A DNA stretch of 64,000 bases from positions 2,170,001-2,234,000 of the forward strand of contig NZ_CP012201.1 of assembly GCF_001191005.1 (NCBI RefSeq). Direction: 5' to 3'. Positions 52,501 through 61,255 of the stretch are shown piece after piece; within the stretch, counting starts at the first letter, position 1, and the number at the start of each line of letters is the position of its first letter. Both the position numbers and the translations under genes were made by a program. The stretch is from Massilia sp. NR 4-1 (GTDB lineage: Bacteria > Pseudomonadota > Gammaproteobacteria > Burkholderiales > Burkholderiaceae_D). The notes beneath the pieces were generated by a model, which saw only the letters and a program-made list of their open reading frames with translations, had not been told where the DNA came from and did not search any database.

Positions 52501-52750
52501 TCTGCGAGGTCATATACAGCATGTGCTCGACGCCGTTGATCTGCTCTTCCAGCGGCGCGGCCACGGTTTCGGCGATCACCTTGGGGTTGGCGCCGGGATA
52601 CTGAGCGCGCACCACCACCGAAGGCGGCACCACGTCAGGATATTCGGAGATGGGCAGCTTGAAGATCGAGATCAGCCCGGCCACGAATATGATGATGGAA
52701 AGGACAGCCGCGAAAATCGGCTTGTCCACGAAGAAGCGGGAAAAATTCAT
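49568..52750 (-). CDS. bpeF: RND multidrug efflux inner-membrane pump
   Basis: A 1060-residue HAE1-family proton antiporter with 12 helices and two large periplasmic loops. The proton-relay region DDAIVVVENVERNI in helix 4 is intact, and the start MNFSRFFVDKPIFAAVLSIIIFVAGLISI is typical of MexF/BpeF/CeoB. Such pumps export chloramphenicol, trimethoprim and quinolones in Burkholderia and Pseudomonas (family knowledge; not shown here). The gene sits between adaptor and channel genes. Confidence 0.93.
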   Translation of the reverse strand: MNFSRFFVDKPIFAAVLSIIIFVAGLISIFKLPISEYPDVVPPSVVVRAQYPGANPKVIAETVAAPLEEQINGVEHMLYMTSQNTSDGALMLTVTFKIGTNVEQAETAVQNRVQRALPRLPEEVRQIGVTTVKSSPNLTMVVHLVSPDGRYDDLYLRNYGVLNVKDQLARIPGMGEVNFFGSGDYAMRIWLDPQKVAGRGMTAGDVVNAIREQNVQVAAGVVGQAPAKGSEFQLTVNTQGRLSSVEEFGEIIVKTNADGALTRLKDVARIELGSNNYALRSLLNNKSAVAIGIFEAPNANALQLSSDVRAKMQELSKDFPEGVKFDIVYDPTQFVRESIKAVIHTLLEAIALVVIVVIIFLQTWRASVIPLLAVPVSIVGTFAVMMACGFSINTLSLFGLVLAIGIVVDDAIVVVENVERNIENGLSPRDATIQAMKEVSGPIIAIALVLCAVFVPIAFVSGLSGQFYRQFALTIAISTVISAFSSLTLAPALSASLLKAHGAPPDALTRFMNKIFGRFFAWFNRFFNRSSHSYETGVQGVLKRKSASVLVYLVLAVAAAFMFKLVPAGFVPAQDKQYLVGFAQLPDAASLERTEAVIRKMSDLAKDIPGVEASVAFPGLSINGFTNAPNAGIVFVTLKPFDQRKSKSESGEAIAAEINKRMGAVQDAFVMVFPPPPVSGLGTIGGFKMMIEDRDNLGFDELYKAVQAMQMKGWQDPRLQGVFSSFQINVPQLFADVDRAKAKQLGVPLATIYQTLQINLGSMYVNDFNQFGRTYQVRVQADAPYRSQADQIALLKVRNDKGEMIPLSSLMRVKDSYGPDRVQRYNNYVAADMNGAPGLGMSSGQAQAVLEQIAKETLPKGISYEWTELTYQDILSGNTMKYVFPLCVLLVFLVLAAQYESWTLPLAVILIVPMSILCALVGVKLTGGDNNVFTQIALFVLVGLASKNAILIVEFARELEDHGRSVVQAALEACRLRLRPILMTSIAFIMGVVPLVFSVGAGAEMRHAMGVAVFAGMLGVTFFGLFLTPVFYVLLRTLAKRLEKKSPAAETAAVKLEGTH

Positions 52751-52755
52751 CTTTA

Positions 52756-53997
52756 TTATTCCTTGGAAGTGCCGGACTTGGCGTCAGCGGCGGCTACTTT
52801 GGCGTCTTTCTTTTTGTCTTCCGGTTTGGCGGCCGGGGCCAGCGGGTCGTAGTCCATCGACACCATCTGCGGCGTGACAGGCGCGCCAGGACGCACGCGC
52901 TGCAGGCCGTTGACGACGATCTTCTCGCCGGCTTTCAAGCCTTCGCGCACGATGCGGAAACCTTCGATGGTCGGGCCCAGCTTCACAGCGCGGTACTCGG
53001 CCTTGTTGTCGGCGCCCACCACGTAGACGAATTTGCGGTTCTGGTCCGTGCCCACGGCGCGGTCGTTGATCAGCAGCGTTTCGTTCTGCGCCTTGCCGCT
53101 GCTCAGCTGCACGCGGGCGTACAGGCCGGGCACCAGCACATGGTCGGCGTTGGCGAAGGTGGCGCGCATGCGCACGCTGCCGGTCTGGGTGTCGAGCTGG
53201 TTGTCCACGAATTCCAGCTTGCCCTCATGCGGGAAGCCGGTTTCGTTGGCCAGGCCCACTTTCACCGTCACGGCCTCGCCCTTCTGCGCCTGGCTGCCCA
53301 CGCGCAGGAAGGTGTCTTCGTCGCCGTCGAAGCTGGCGTAGATGCGGTCGGTGGAGACCACGGAGGTCAGCACGGCCGAAGCATCGACCAGGTTGCCCAG
53401 GGTGATTTCCGCTTTCGAGACGCGGCCATTGATCGGCGCCACCACCTGGGTGTAAGTCAGATTCAGTTTCGCGGCTTCATAAGCGGCTTGCGCAGCGCGG
53501 GCATTGGCGTCCAGTTCCTTCTGGCTGGAGGCGCGTTCGTCGAATTCGCGCTGGGCGATGGCTTTATCGGCCAGCAGCTTTTCAGCGCGGTTCAGTTCCA
53601 GGCGGGCCAGGTCGGCACGGGCGCGGGCCGAATGGGCCGCCGCTTCGGCGCGGTTGGCTTCCGCCGCGTAAGGGCGCGGATCGATCACGAACAGCACATC
53701 GCCTTTTTTCACTTCGCTGCCCGGCTTGAAGTTGACGGCGGTGATAAAGCCGCTCACGCGGGAACGGATCTCGACGCGCTCGATCGCCTCCAGGCGGCCG
53801 GAGAATTCCTGGGTTTCCGACACGGTTTTCTGGATCACGGCCGCTGCCGAAATGGGCGGGCCGCCTGCGGCAGGGGCTTCCGCGGTTTTACCGGTGGCGT
53901 CTTCGCAGCCGGTCAGGGCGGCTGCCGCCAGACCTGCCACTGCCAGGGCGGCGACCAGCGGTCGCGCCAAAGCCGTCAATTGATTCTTGCTTTTCAT
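52756..53997 (-). CDS. bpeE: RND efflux periplasmic adaptor lipoprotein
   Basis: A 413-residue membrane-fusion protein. A lipoprotein-like signal ends in AAALTGC (about residue 31). It has lipoyl halves (VEIRSRVSGFITAVNFKPGSEVKKGDVLFVIDPRPY and LTYTQVVAPINGRVSKAE) around an alpha-hairpin, then beta-barrel and membrane-proximal domains. The tail is Lys/Ala/Asp-rich. The pump gene begins 5 bp downstream. A 191-bp promoter-like gap precedes it. Confidence 0.93.
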   Translation of the reverse strand: MKSKNQLTALARPLVAALAVAGLAAAALTGCEDATGKTAEAPAAGGPPISAAAVIQKTVSETQEFSGRLEAIERVEIRSRVSGFITAVNFKPGSEVKKGDVLFVIDPRPYAAEANRAEAAAHSARARADLARLELNRAEKLLADKAIAQREFDERASSQKELDANARAAQAAYEAAKLNLTYTQVVAPINGRVSKAEITLGNLVDASAVLTSVVSTDRIYASFDGDEDTFLRVGSQAQKGEAVTVKVGLANETGFPHEGKLEFVDNQLDTQTGSVRMRATFANADHVLVPGLYARVQLSSGKAQNETLLINDRAVGTDQNRKFVYVVGADNKAEYRAVKLGPTIEGFRIVREGLKAGEKIVVNGLQRVRPGAPVTPQMVSMDYDPLAPAAKPEDKKKDAKVAAADAKSGTSKE

Positions 53998-54131
53998 GGT
54001 TTACCCCTTTTGGTATGAAAATTATGGTGACGCAGGTACATCCCAGCCCGCATCCGCAAAACTGAAGGAAAATACTCGCCCAGCCGTGTCGATTGACACA
54101 GTTTTTCTTGTGAAGCTAATGGAAATGAGTC

Positions 54132-54168
54132 GTTTACAAATATACTGCTGCCAGCATAATATGTAAAC
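54132..54168. promoter_or_regulatory. 37-bp palindrome upstream of the efflux adaptor gene
   Basis: GTTTAC (54132-54137) and GTAAAC (54163-54168) flank an imperfectly symmetric AT-rich core with a CTG...CAG centre. A second short dyad GTTTA-TT-TAAAC is at 54175-54186. These lie in the 191-bp gap between llpE and the adaptor gene and suggest a regulator site for an internal promoter. Confidence 0.5.
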
Positions 54169-54188
54169 TATTTTGTTTATTTAAACCA

Positions 54189-55049
54189 TTATGCGGATGG
54201 GGTTTCCGTCCCATCCAGGCTCGCCATAAAACCGGCGATTTCGCTGAGTGCAAATACCTTGCATGCACATTCGTTACGGGCACCCGGTTCTTCCAGGCGG
54301 GAGGGGGGCAAGCGTCGCACGGTGGTCTTGATACCGCAGGAAATCAGCTTGGCGCCATATTGTTCGGCCTCATCCCGCAAGGGATCGTCTTCCGCCGACA
54401 GGATCAGGGCCGGCGGCAGGTTCTTCAGCCGGCTCGATTGCAGCGGCGAAGCGTAAGGATGGGTGCGGTCGGCCGCATTCGGCAGATAACCGCGGTAAGC
54501 GGCGGCGCAGGTATCGACCACGGACGCCTTGTCCGGACAGGTCGGCATCTCGCGCATGGAGCAGGTGGTCAGGCCCGGATCGAGCATCGGCATGATCAGG
54601 ATCTGGCCCGCCAGTGCCGGGCCGCCCCGGTCGCGCGCCATCAGGGCGCACACGGCGGCCAGATTGGCCCCTGCCTCGATGCCGGCCGACAGCAGCTTTT
54701 TGCCGCTCCAGTTCAGCTTCGTCTTGTTCTTCTTGGCCCATTGCAGCACGGCATGAGCGTCTTCCACGGCGGCCGGAAACGGACTCACGGTCGCCAGCGT
54801 ATAGTTCGAGGCCAGTACCACATGGCCGGGATTGCAGCTGACCAGGGCGCGCAGGAAGCCGTCAGCCTCCTCCAGATCGCCGCCGACGAAACCGCCGGCA
54901 TGGAAGAACACGACCAGGGTGTCGCGCCGGGGACCGGGCGCGCCCGCCGCATACAGGCGGGCGGCCAGAGGACCATGGGCGCCGCCGACTTCCAGGTCGC
55001 GGGTCTTGACGTTCAACTCTTCCACTGGCTGCTGCACGATCGCGTTCAT
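54189..55049 (-). CDS. llpE: LlpE-like alpha/beta hydrolase with missing catalytic Ser and His
   Basis: A 286-residue alpha/beta-hydrolase of the hormone-sensitive lipase type. The oxyanion HGGG is HAGGF (50-54). The nucleophile elbow, normally GDSAGG, is GIEAGA, with Glu125 in the Ser place. Asp222 (AEDDPLRDE) remains, but no His is found in the usual region (about 248-262). It is therefore probably a non-catalytic binding protein. It precedes RND efflux genes exactly as llpE precedes ceoAB-opcM and bpeEF-oprC in Burkholderia. It is translationally coupled (ATGA) to the small gene upstream. Confidence 0.82.
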   Translation of the reverse strand: MNAIVQQPVEELNVKTRDLEVGGAHGPLAARLYAAGAPGPRRDTLVVFFHAGGFVGGDLEEADGFLRALVSCNPGHVVLASNYTLATVSPFPAAVEDAHAVLQWAKKNKTKLNWSGKKLLSAGIEAGANLAAVCALMARDRGGPALAGQILIMPMLDPGLTTCSMREMPTCPDKASVVDTCAAAYRGYLPNAADRTHPYASPLQSSRLKNLPPALILSAEDDPLRDEAEQYGAKLISCGIKTTVRRLPPSRLEEPGARNECACKVFALSEIAGFMASLDGTETPSA

Positions 55050-55255
55050 TGCTGGACTGGCTCCACGTCGGCCGCCGACAAGGTCTGCAGCGCCGCGTCA
55101 TCGGCGCAGGCCAGCAGCTCGTGATTCAGGGCGTCGAAGCCGCGCGCCTCGATGCGGGCGGCGTGCGAGTACTGATCGGTGTACACCATGCCCGCCAGCG
55201 CCGCGGAGCTGAGCACCAGCGCGATCGTTGCCATGATTCCGTTCAGATTTCTCAT
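55046..55255 (-). CDS. small single-pass membrane or exported protein heading the efflux operon
   Basis: A 69-residue protein; start MRNLNGIMATIALVLSSAALAGMVYTDQYSHAA, with GGGAGG as ribosome site. It has one hydrophobic segment (about residues 6-25), which could be a signal peptide or an anchor, then about 44 polar residues. Its stop overlaps the llpE start (ATGA). No family recognised. It could be an accessory peptide of the pump. Confidence 0.65.
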   Translation of the reverse strand: MRNLNGIMATIALVLSSAALAGMVYTDQYSHAARIEARGFDALNHELLACADDAALQTLSAADVEPVQQ

Positions 55256-55388
55256 CATCACCTCCCGTTTTTGCTTCAATAAATTCAATAATCTTTGTGC
55301 GATGCGTCAACTATAGACTTGATCTACAATCTGATAAATATTGCAAAGACGAATTGATTGTTCAGATTTTTGAACAATGGAGCGAAAG

Positions 55389-56342
55389 ATGAATAAACTT
55401 CAAGCCATGGAAGTTTTTGTCCAGGTGGTCGACGCGGGCGGCTTCACCAGGGCGGCGGAAAACATGCAGATTCCGAAGGCGACGGTGTCCACTTTGATCC
55501 AGGGACTGGAAACGGCGCTCTCGGTCAAGCTGCTGCACCGCACCACGCGGCAAATCAACGTCACGGCCGACGGCGCCGCCTATTACGAGCGCTGCCTGCG
55601 CATCCTGTCCGACGTGCGCGAAGCCGAGGAATCGCTGTCGCGCACCCGGCTCAGTCCCAGCGGCCGGCTGCGCGTCGACGCGCCCACCGGCCTGGCCAGC
55701 GACGTGCTGATGCCCGCCCTGCCCGCCTTTTTCGACCGCTATCCCGACATCGTGCTGGAACTCGGTTGCAGCGACCGGCCGGTCGACCTGATCGAGGAAG
55801 GCGTGGATTGCGCGGTGCGCGGCGGCGCGCTGGACGACTCCACCCTGATCGCGCGCCGTATCGGCGTGATCAACTTCGTCACCTGCGCCGCCCCCGCCTA
55901 TCTGGCGCGCTTCGGCACGCCCCAGCATCCGCGCGAGCTGGAACGCCACCGCTGCGTGAATTATTTTTCGTCCAAGACCGGCAAGACCTTCGACTGGAAT
56001 TTCACGCGCGACGGCGAACGCGTTCAATTGCCGATGCCCGGCCTGATCGCGCTCAACGATTCCAACGCCTATGTGCAGGCCGGCCTGGCGGGCCTGGGCG
56101 TGGTGCAGATGACCGATTTCGCCCTGCTGCCGCTGATACGCGACGGCCGCATGGTGCCGATCCTGAGCGAGTGGGCCACCGACCCGCTGCCGATCCATGT
56201 GGTATATCCGCAAAACCGCCATCTGTCCGCCAAGGTGCGAGTCTTTGTAGAATGGGTGTCGGATCTGTTTGCCAGCCATCCGGGCATGCGCGTCAAGGCG
56301 CCGGCCGGACAGGCGCTACCGTCTTTGGAGAATGCCGCATGA
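55389..56342 (+). CDS. LysR-family regulator of the efflux operon (CeoR/BpeT-like position)
   Basis: A 317-residue LysR protein beginning MNKLQAMEVFVQVVDAGGFTRAAENMQIPKATVSTLIQ, with LLHRTTR ending the helix-turn-helix. It is divergent from the llpE/RND operon with about 130 bp between, matching bpeT/ceoR. The ATG at 55389 has GGAG seven bases before. The downstream dehydrogenase start overlaps its stop (ATGA). Confidence 0.9.
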   Translation: MNKLQAMEVFVQVVDAGGFTRAAENMQIPKATVSTLIQGLETALSVKLLHRTTRQINVTADGAAYYERCLRILSDVREAEESLSRTRLSPSGRLRVDAPTGLASDVLMPALPAFFDRYPDIVLELGCSDRPVDLIEEGVDCAVRGGALDDSTLIARRIGVINFVTCAAPAYLARFGTPQHPRELERHRCVNYFSSKTGKTFDWNFTRDGERVQLPMPGLIALNDSNAYVQAGLAGLGVVQMTDFALLPLIRDGRMVPILSEWATDPLPIHVVYPQNRHLSAKVRVFVEWVSDLFASHPGMRVKAPAGQALPSLENAA

Positions 56343-57283
56343 AAATCGTCTTCCTCGACCGCGACAGCCTGATCGCCGATCTGCGCCGGCCCGCCTTTGC
56401 CCACGACTGGCAGGACTATCCGGCCACCGCGCCCGCCGACGCCGTGGCGCGGCTGCAGGGCGCGGCCATCGCCGTGACAAATAAAGTGCCGCTGCGCGCC
56501 GAGACCCTGGCCCAGCTGCCGCAACTGAAGATGATCGCGGTGGCCGCCACCGGCACCGACAATGTGGACCTGGCGGCGGCGCGCGAACGCGGCATCGTGG
56601 TGTCGAATATCCGCAACTACGCCACGGCCGCCCTGCCCGAACATACTTTCGCCCTGATACTGGCGCTGCGCCGCAATCTGCTGGCCTACCGCGCCGATAT
56701 CGAGGCGGGCCTGTGGCAACGCTCGGAACGTTTCTGCCTGTTCCACCATCCCATCCGCGACCTGCACGGCAGCCGTCTCGGCCTGCTCGGCTACGGTGCG
56801 CTGGGCCAGGGCGTGGCGCAGCTGGGCAAGGCTTTCGGCATGGAAGTGATGGTGCATACGCGCTCGCCGGTCGAGGACGAAAGCGTGCGCAGCGTGGGCT
56901 GGGACGAGCTGCTGGCAAGCTCCGACGTTCTGAGCCTGCACGTGCCGCTCACGGAACAGACGCGCAATATCATCGGCGCGGCCGAACTGGCGCGCATGCG
57001 GCGCGACGCCCTGCTGATCAACACCGCGCGCGGCGGCCTGGTCGACGAAACGGCGCTGGCGCAAGCTCTGCGCTCCGGTGTGATCGCCGGCGCCGGCTTC
57101 GACGTGCTGTCCAAGGAGCCGCCGCTGCCCGACAATCCCCTGCTCAATCTGCGCCAGCCCAACTTTCTGCTCACGCCGCACTCGGCCTGGGCCAGCGGCC
57201 AGGCCATGCAGGCACTGGCCGACCAGCTGATCGCCAATATCGAAGCGTATGCCGCCGGCCATCCGGCCAATGTAGTCGCCTGA
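56339..57283 (+). CDS. D-2-hydroxyacid dehydrogenase
   Basis: A 314-residue NAD-dependent dehydrogenase (glycerate/hydroxypyruvate reductase type). The dinucleotide motif is GYGALGQG (151-158), and the catalytic residues are Arg231 (NTARGGLVDE), Glu260 (DVLSKEPP) and His281 (LTPHSAW). It is translationally coupled to the LysR gene, which may therefore also control it. Substrate choice (glyoxylate, hydroxypyruvate or another 2-keto acid) is not resolved by sequence. Confidence 0.9.
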   Translation: MKIVFLDRDSLIADLRRPAFAHDWQDYPATAPADAVARLQGAAIAVTNKVPLRAETLAQLPQLKMIAVAATGTDNVDLAAARERGIVVSNIRNYATAALPEHTFALILALRRNLLAYRADIEAGLWQRSERFCLFHHPIRDLHGSRLGLLGYGALGQGVAQLGKAFGMEVMVHTRSPVEDESVRSVGWDELLASSDVLSLHVPLTEQTRNIIGAAELARMRRDALLINTARGGLVDETALAQALRSGVIAGAGFDVLSKEPPLPDNPLLNLRQPNFLLTPHSAWASGQAMQALADQLIANIEAYAAGHPANVVA

Positions 57284-57287
57284 GGCG

Positions 57288-59543
57288 ATGAACGCCGCGC
57301 GCTACCGCCCCGGCATCGGCAGCTATCTGGCCATGGCCTTCTGCGCCATGGCGGTGCTGCTCAGCGTGATCCTGTCGCAGGTGCTGGGCCTGATCGCAAG
57401 CGGCCAGGTCAAGGCCGATATCGGCGGCGCGCTCGCTGAACTGGCGCTGCAAACTTCGGACAAGCTGGATCGCGGCATGTTCGAGCGTTACCGCGAAATC
57501 GAACTGATGTCGCGCCGCCAGGACCTGCGCTCGTCCGAACTGGCGCCGGCCGGCAAGCGCGCCATCCTCAATGAACGCCAGGCCACCTACCAGTACTACG
57601 CCTGGCTAGGCATCACCGACGCCAGCGGCAAGGTGCTGGCCGCCTCGCAAGGCATGCTGGAAGGCGCGAATGTCGCGGCCCGGCCCTGGTTCGGCAAGGC
57701 TTTGCAAGGCACCCATGTGGGCGATGTGCACGAAGCGCTGCTGCTGGCCAAGCTGCTGCCCGGCGCCGGCACGGAGCCGAAACGTTTTGTCGATGTGGCC
57801 TTCCCTCTGCTGGACAAGGACGGCAAGGTACTGGGCGTGCTGGGCGCGCACCTGTACTGGCAATGGGCGCGCGATGTGGAGCAGTCGGTGATCGCACCGG
57901 TGCAGGCGCGGCGCCATGTGGAGGCGATGATCCTGGGCAGCGACGGCACCGTGCTGCTTGGTCCGCCCGCCCTGCAAGGCCGCCGCCTCGATCTGGAAAG
58001 CCAGCGCGCCGCGCACCGCCAGCGCAGCGGCCATGTGGAAGAGAACTGGCCGGATGGCGGCCGCTATCTGGTCGGCTACAGCGAGACGGCGGGCCACGGC
58101 CACTATCCGGGCCTGGGCTGGACGGTGCTGGTGCGCCAGGGGCTGGACGATGCCTACCAGCCCTTGCAGCAGATGCAGGCGCGCGTACTGTGGGTGGGAC
58201 TGGGACTGGCCCTGCTGTTTTCCCTGCTCGGCTATCTGGCCGCGCTGCTGATCGCCCAGCCGCTGAGCTCCCTCGCCACGGCGGCCGAGCGCATACGCCA
58301 GGGCGAGGCGCTGTCGCTGCCGGCGGCCGCGCCGTATAGCGAGGTGCAGGCCCTGGTCCAGGCCTTGAACGCCCTGGTGGCCAATCTGATGCAGCGCAAG
58401 AGCGAATTGAATGAACTGAACCTGACGCTGGAGCGGCGCGTGGAGCAGCGCACGCGCGAGCTGGAACAGGCGCTGGCCCGCGTCAGCGCCAACGAGCAGC
58501 GCGTACAGACCATTATCGAAAGCGCGCAGGACGCGTTTATCGCCGTCGATCCGCAAGGCCGCATCATCGACTGGAATTCGGCGGCCGAGCGCATGTTCGG
58601 CTGGCGCCGCAGCGAGGTGCTGGGCCTATCCTATATCGAGGTGCTGGTGCCGCCGCGCTTCCGCGAACGGCAGGAGGAGGCCATGCTCAGCTTCCGCAGC
58701 TCGGGCGAAGCCAATCTGCCCGAGCGCCGCCTGCAGCGCCTGGTCCTGCGGCGCGATGGCGAAGAATTGGCGGTGGAAGTGACAGTGGCCCTGGCCGGCG
58801 CGCGCGACGAAAGCTTCTTCAGCGCCTTCCTGCACGATGTATCGGCGCGGCGCAAGGTCGAACGGATGAAGAGCGAATTCATTTCCACCGTGTCGCATGA
58901 GCTGCGCACGCCCATGACCTCGATCCAGGCCTCGCTGGCCATGCTGGCCGACGGCAGCGCCGGCGAGCTGTCGCCCGATACCCGGCATCTGCTCGATATC
59001 GCGCAAAAGAGCAGCGAGCGCCTGGTGCGGCTGGTGAACGATGTACTGGATATGGAGAAGATCGAAGCCGGCCGCATGGATTACCAGATGCGGCGCCAGT
59101 CCATCCTGCCCTTGCTGGAACAGGCTTTGGACGCGGTGCGCGGCGTGGCGTCGCAGCGTCCCGCGGGCTTGCAGTTGGAGGCCGCCGTCGATGGCCTCGA
59201 ACTAAGCCTGGACCATGACCGCATCATCCAGGTCTTGGTCAACCTGCTGTCGAACGCCGTCAAGTTCTCGCCGCAGTTCAGCACCGTGACGCTGAACGCG
59301 GAACGCAGCCTGGATTGGCTGACCATCAGCGTCGCCGACCAGGGCGAAGGCATCCCCGCCGAATTCCAGGCCAGCGTGTTCGAGAAATTCGCCCAGGCCG
59401 ATGGCTCGGACCGGCGTCGCAAGGGCGGCACGGGACTGGGGCTGAGCATCTGCAAGAGCATCGTCGAAGCGCATGGCGGGCGCATAGATTTTGAGACCCA
59501 TCCCGGCAAAGGCACGGTATTCCGCGTCGAACTACCGCTGTAA
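57288..59543 (+). CDS. membrane sensor histidine kinase with dCache, HAMP and PAS domains
   Basis: A 751-residue kinase. Two transmembrane helices (about 12-34 and 300-323) flank a periplasmic double-Cache sensor (40-295, WLGITDASGKVLAAS, FVDVAFPLLDKDGKVLGVLGA). HAMP (about 324-376), a coiled coil, PAS (about 405-520), HisKA with His537 (SHELRTP) and HATPase_c (GGTGLGLSICKSIV) follow. No receiver gene is adjacent, so the partner is elsewhere. It starts 4 bp after the dehydrogenase. Confidence 0.92.
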   Translation: MNAARYRPGIGSYLAMAFCAMAVLLSVILSQVLGLIASGQVKADIGGALAELALQTSDKLDRGMFERYREIELMSRRQDLRSSELAPAGKRAILNERQATYQYYAWLGITDASGKVLAASQGMLEGANVAARPWFGKALQGTHVGDVHEALLLAKLLPGAGTEPKRFVDVAFPLLDKDGKVLGVLGAHLYWQWARDVEQSVIAPVQARRHVEAMILGSDGTVLLGPPALQGRRLDLESQRAAHRQRSGHVEENWPDGGRYLVGYSETAGHGHYPGLGWTVLVRQGLDDAYQPLQQMQARVLWVGLGLALLFSLLGYLAALLIAQPLSSLATAAERIRQGEALSLPAAAPYSEVQALVQALNALVANLMQRKSELNELNLTLERRVEQRTRELEQALARVSANEQRVQTIIESAQDAFIAVDPQGRIIDWNSAAERMFGWRRSEVLGLSYIEVLVPPRFRERQEEAMLSFRSSGEANLPERRLQRLVLRRDGEELAVEVTVALAGARDESFFSAFLHDVSARRKVERMKSEFISTVSHELRTPMTSIQASLAMLADGSAGELSPDTRHLLDIAQKSSERLVRLVNDVLDMEKIEAGRMDYQMRRQSILPLLEQALDAVRGVASQRPAGLQLEAAVDGLELSLDHDRIIQVLVNLLSNAVKFSPQFSTVTLNAERSLDWLTISVADQGEGIPAEFQASVFEKFAQADGSDRRRKGGTGLGLSICKSIVEAHGGRIDFETHPGKGTVFRVELPL

Positions 59544-59549
59544 ACCAGG

Positions 59550-61253
59550 CTATTTCAGCTCGTGCAGGGCAATGCCGTTAAAAGACGGCCAGGCGGAGAA
59601 GTCGGCCTCCAGCGCGGGTAGCAGGCGCAGCAACGCAGCCGGATCGGTGTGAAAGGTGGTGGCGCTGCCGTCCAGCACGCGTTCGCTCTGCAGGCGGAAC
59701 GACGCGCCATGCGGGTTGGCTTGTGCGCTTTTCAGCAAGACCAGCAGCGGCACGCCATCGAGCTGCACCAGCCAGGCTTCGCCCGCATCGGCACGCGCGT
59801 AACGGCGCTGCAATTCTGGCGGCAGGTAGCCGGCTTCGAGTGCGACCCTGACCTGCTTTTTATGCGCCACGCCCCAATCCAGGAAAGGCTGGGCAAAGCG
59901 GCGGATCTGGGCCGGGTCGGTACGGTAATCCATCACCGCGACGCCGCTGGCGTGTTCGGCCAATCCCGCCAGCAGCGCGCTCTTGCCGCTCCACCAGAAC
60001 GGCACGACAAATTCCAGCGCCAGGCCGCCCGCCTCGCGCCGCAAGCCGCGCAGCAGCGCCAGATAGGCGCGGTCCAGCTCCGCGGCGGCACGCTCATAGC
60101 CGGGCAGCAGGTAGTGCTCGATATCGAACTGCACGCCGCGCAAACGGGCGGGCGCATCGGCCGCCGCGTTGTAGGCGGCATAAGCGCGCAGGCGTGCCAG
60201 GGTGGCCGCTTGCTCGTTCTCCAGCACCATGCGCGGATCGCCATCGACCGGCCAGATGGCAATGCCCTGTGCCGCCGCCCGCCGTGCGAAGGCGGCCAGG
60301 CGTTCGGGCTGCGCCACCGCCAAGCCATCCGCCGCTGCCGTCAGCGGCACCGCCAGGAACAAGGTGCGCAGGCCATGGCGCGCTGCCCACGCCAGCACAC
60401 TGTCACCCTCCTCCATCCATTGCCTGGACTGCCATACCCAGGCCGAGCGTCCCGCCTCCTTGCCAGGCAGGGGCTGCAAACTCAGGCTGGCAAGCTCCAG
60501 CTGCGCCGCCTGCTCCGGACAGGCAATGCTGAAGTGCTGCCACGACGCGCCATCCAGCCGCGCCGGCAAGGCAAACGATGTTTCATTCCCGAGGGCGCCG
60601 ATGGCTGCCGCGTCTTCCCGCGCCGCGCGCGCGGCATCGGCAACGCCAAGCACAAAAGCTGCACCCGCAGCCGATGAGGGCGACGCGGCGGCATGCAGCC
60701 GCATCGCCGCCGCCGGCAAATACCATGGGCCCGCCAGCAGCAAACCAGCCGGCTTGCTGCCGGCGTGGCAGTCGATCCGCAAACGGCCCTCCTTCAGTTC
60801 AGCGGTGAGCCGCTCTTCCACGCCATAGGGCCGCGCCGTCAGCAGCGGCAGCAGATTTTCCCGTACCGGCATGGCTTGCCTGTCCTGGCGCGGCGCTTCC
60901 GCGCCGCTCTCCACGGAGGCGATGCGTGCGCCGCCGGCATCCATCTGCACCAGCAGCGTGCCTGCCAGCGAAGCCGCTTGAGCGGACGTCAAGGCGTGGA
61001 CCGCCGTGACTGCGGCTGGCGCCACCGGCAACGGCAGGCTGGCACAGGATGGCAAGGCGGCGGAGGCGGCACGCCATCGCACTTGCAGCAGCCTGCCGTC
61101 GGGATGGGTCAGCAATCCCTCCTGCGCAGTCGCGCCCTGCGGTGCCGCGCAAAGCTGCAAGACACTTCCCGCAGCAGCTGCACCGCCGGCATAGGCCTCG
61201 GCCGGCACGCCGGCAGCGCTCAGAATGGACAGGGCCGCCATGGCGCGCCGCAT
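59550..61253 (-). CDS. secreted TIM-barrel-like protein of the glycan locus
   Basis: A 567-residue protein. The N-terminus has a weak signal peptide (SAAGVPAEAYA-G). The C-terminal half resembles a glycoside-hydrolase-type TIM barrel (GLRTLFLAVPL, RLRGVQFDIEHYLLPGYE, ALEFVVPFWWSG, GVAVMDYRTD), where Asp and Glu of QFDIEHY could be catalytic. The start is 2 bp after the glycosyltransferase stop. The genes are presumably one operon. It may trim or deacetylate the polymer. The exact family was not recognised. Confidence 0.68.
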   Translation of the reverse strand: MRRAMAALSILSAAGVPAEAYAGGAAAAGSVLQLCAAPQGATAQEGLLTHPDGRLLQVRWRAASAALPSCASLPLPVAPAAVTAVHALTSAQAASLAGTLLVQMDAGGARIASVESGAEAPRQDRQAMPVRENLLPLLTARPYGVEERLTAELKEGRLRIDCHAGSKPAGLLLAGPWYLPAAAMRLHAAASPSSAAGAAFVLGVADAARAAREDAAAIGALGNETSFALPARLDGASWQHFSIACPEQAAQLELASLSLQPLPGKEAGRSAWVWQSRQWMEEGDSVLAWAARHGLRTLFLAVPLTAAADGLAVAQPERLAAFARRAAAQGIAIWPVDGDPRMVLENEQAATLARLRAYAAYNAAADAPARLRGVQFDIEHYLLPGYERAAAELDRAYLALLRGLRREAGGLALEFVVPFWWSGKSALLAGLAEHASGVAVMDYRTDPAQIRRFAQPFLDWGVAHKKQVRVALEAGYLPPELQRRYARADAGEAWLVQLDGVPLLVLLKSAQANPHGASFRLQSERVLDGSATTFHTDPAALLRLLPALEADFSAWPSFNGIALHELK

Positions 61254-61255
61254 CG

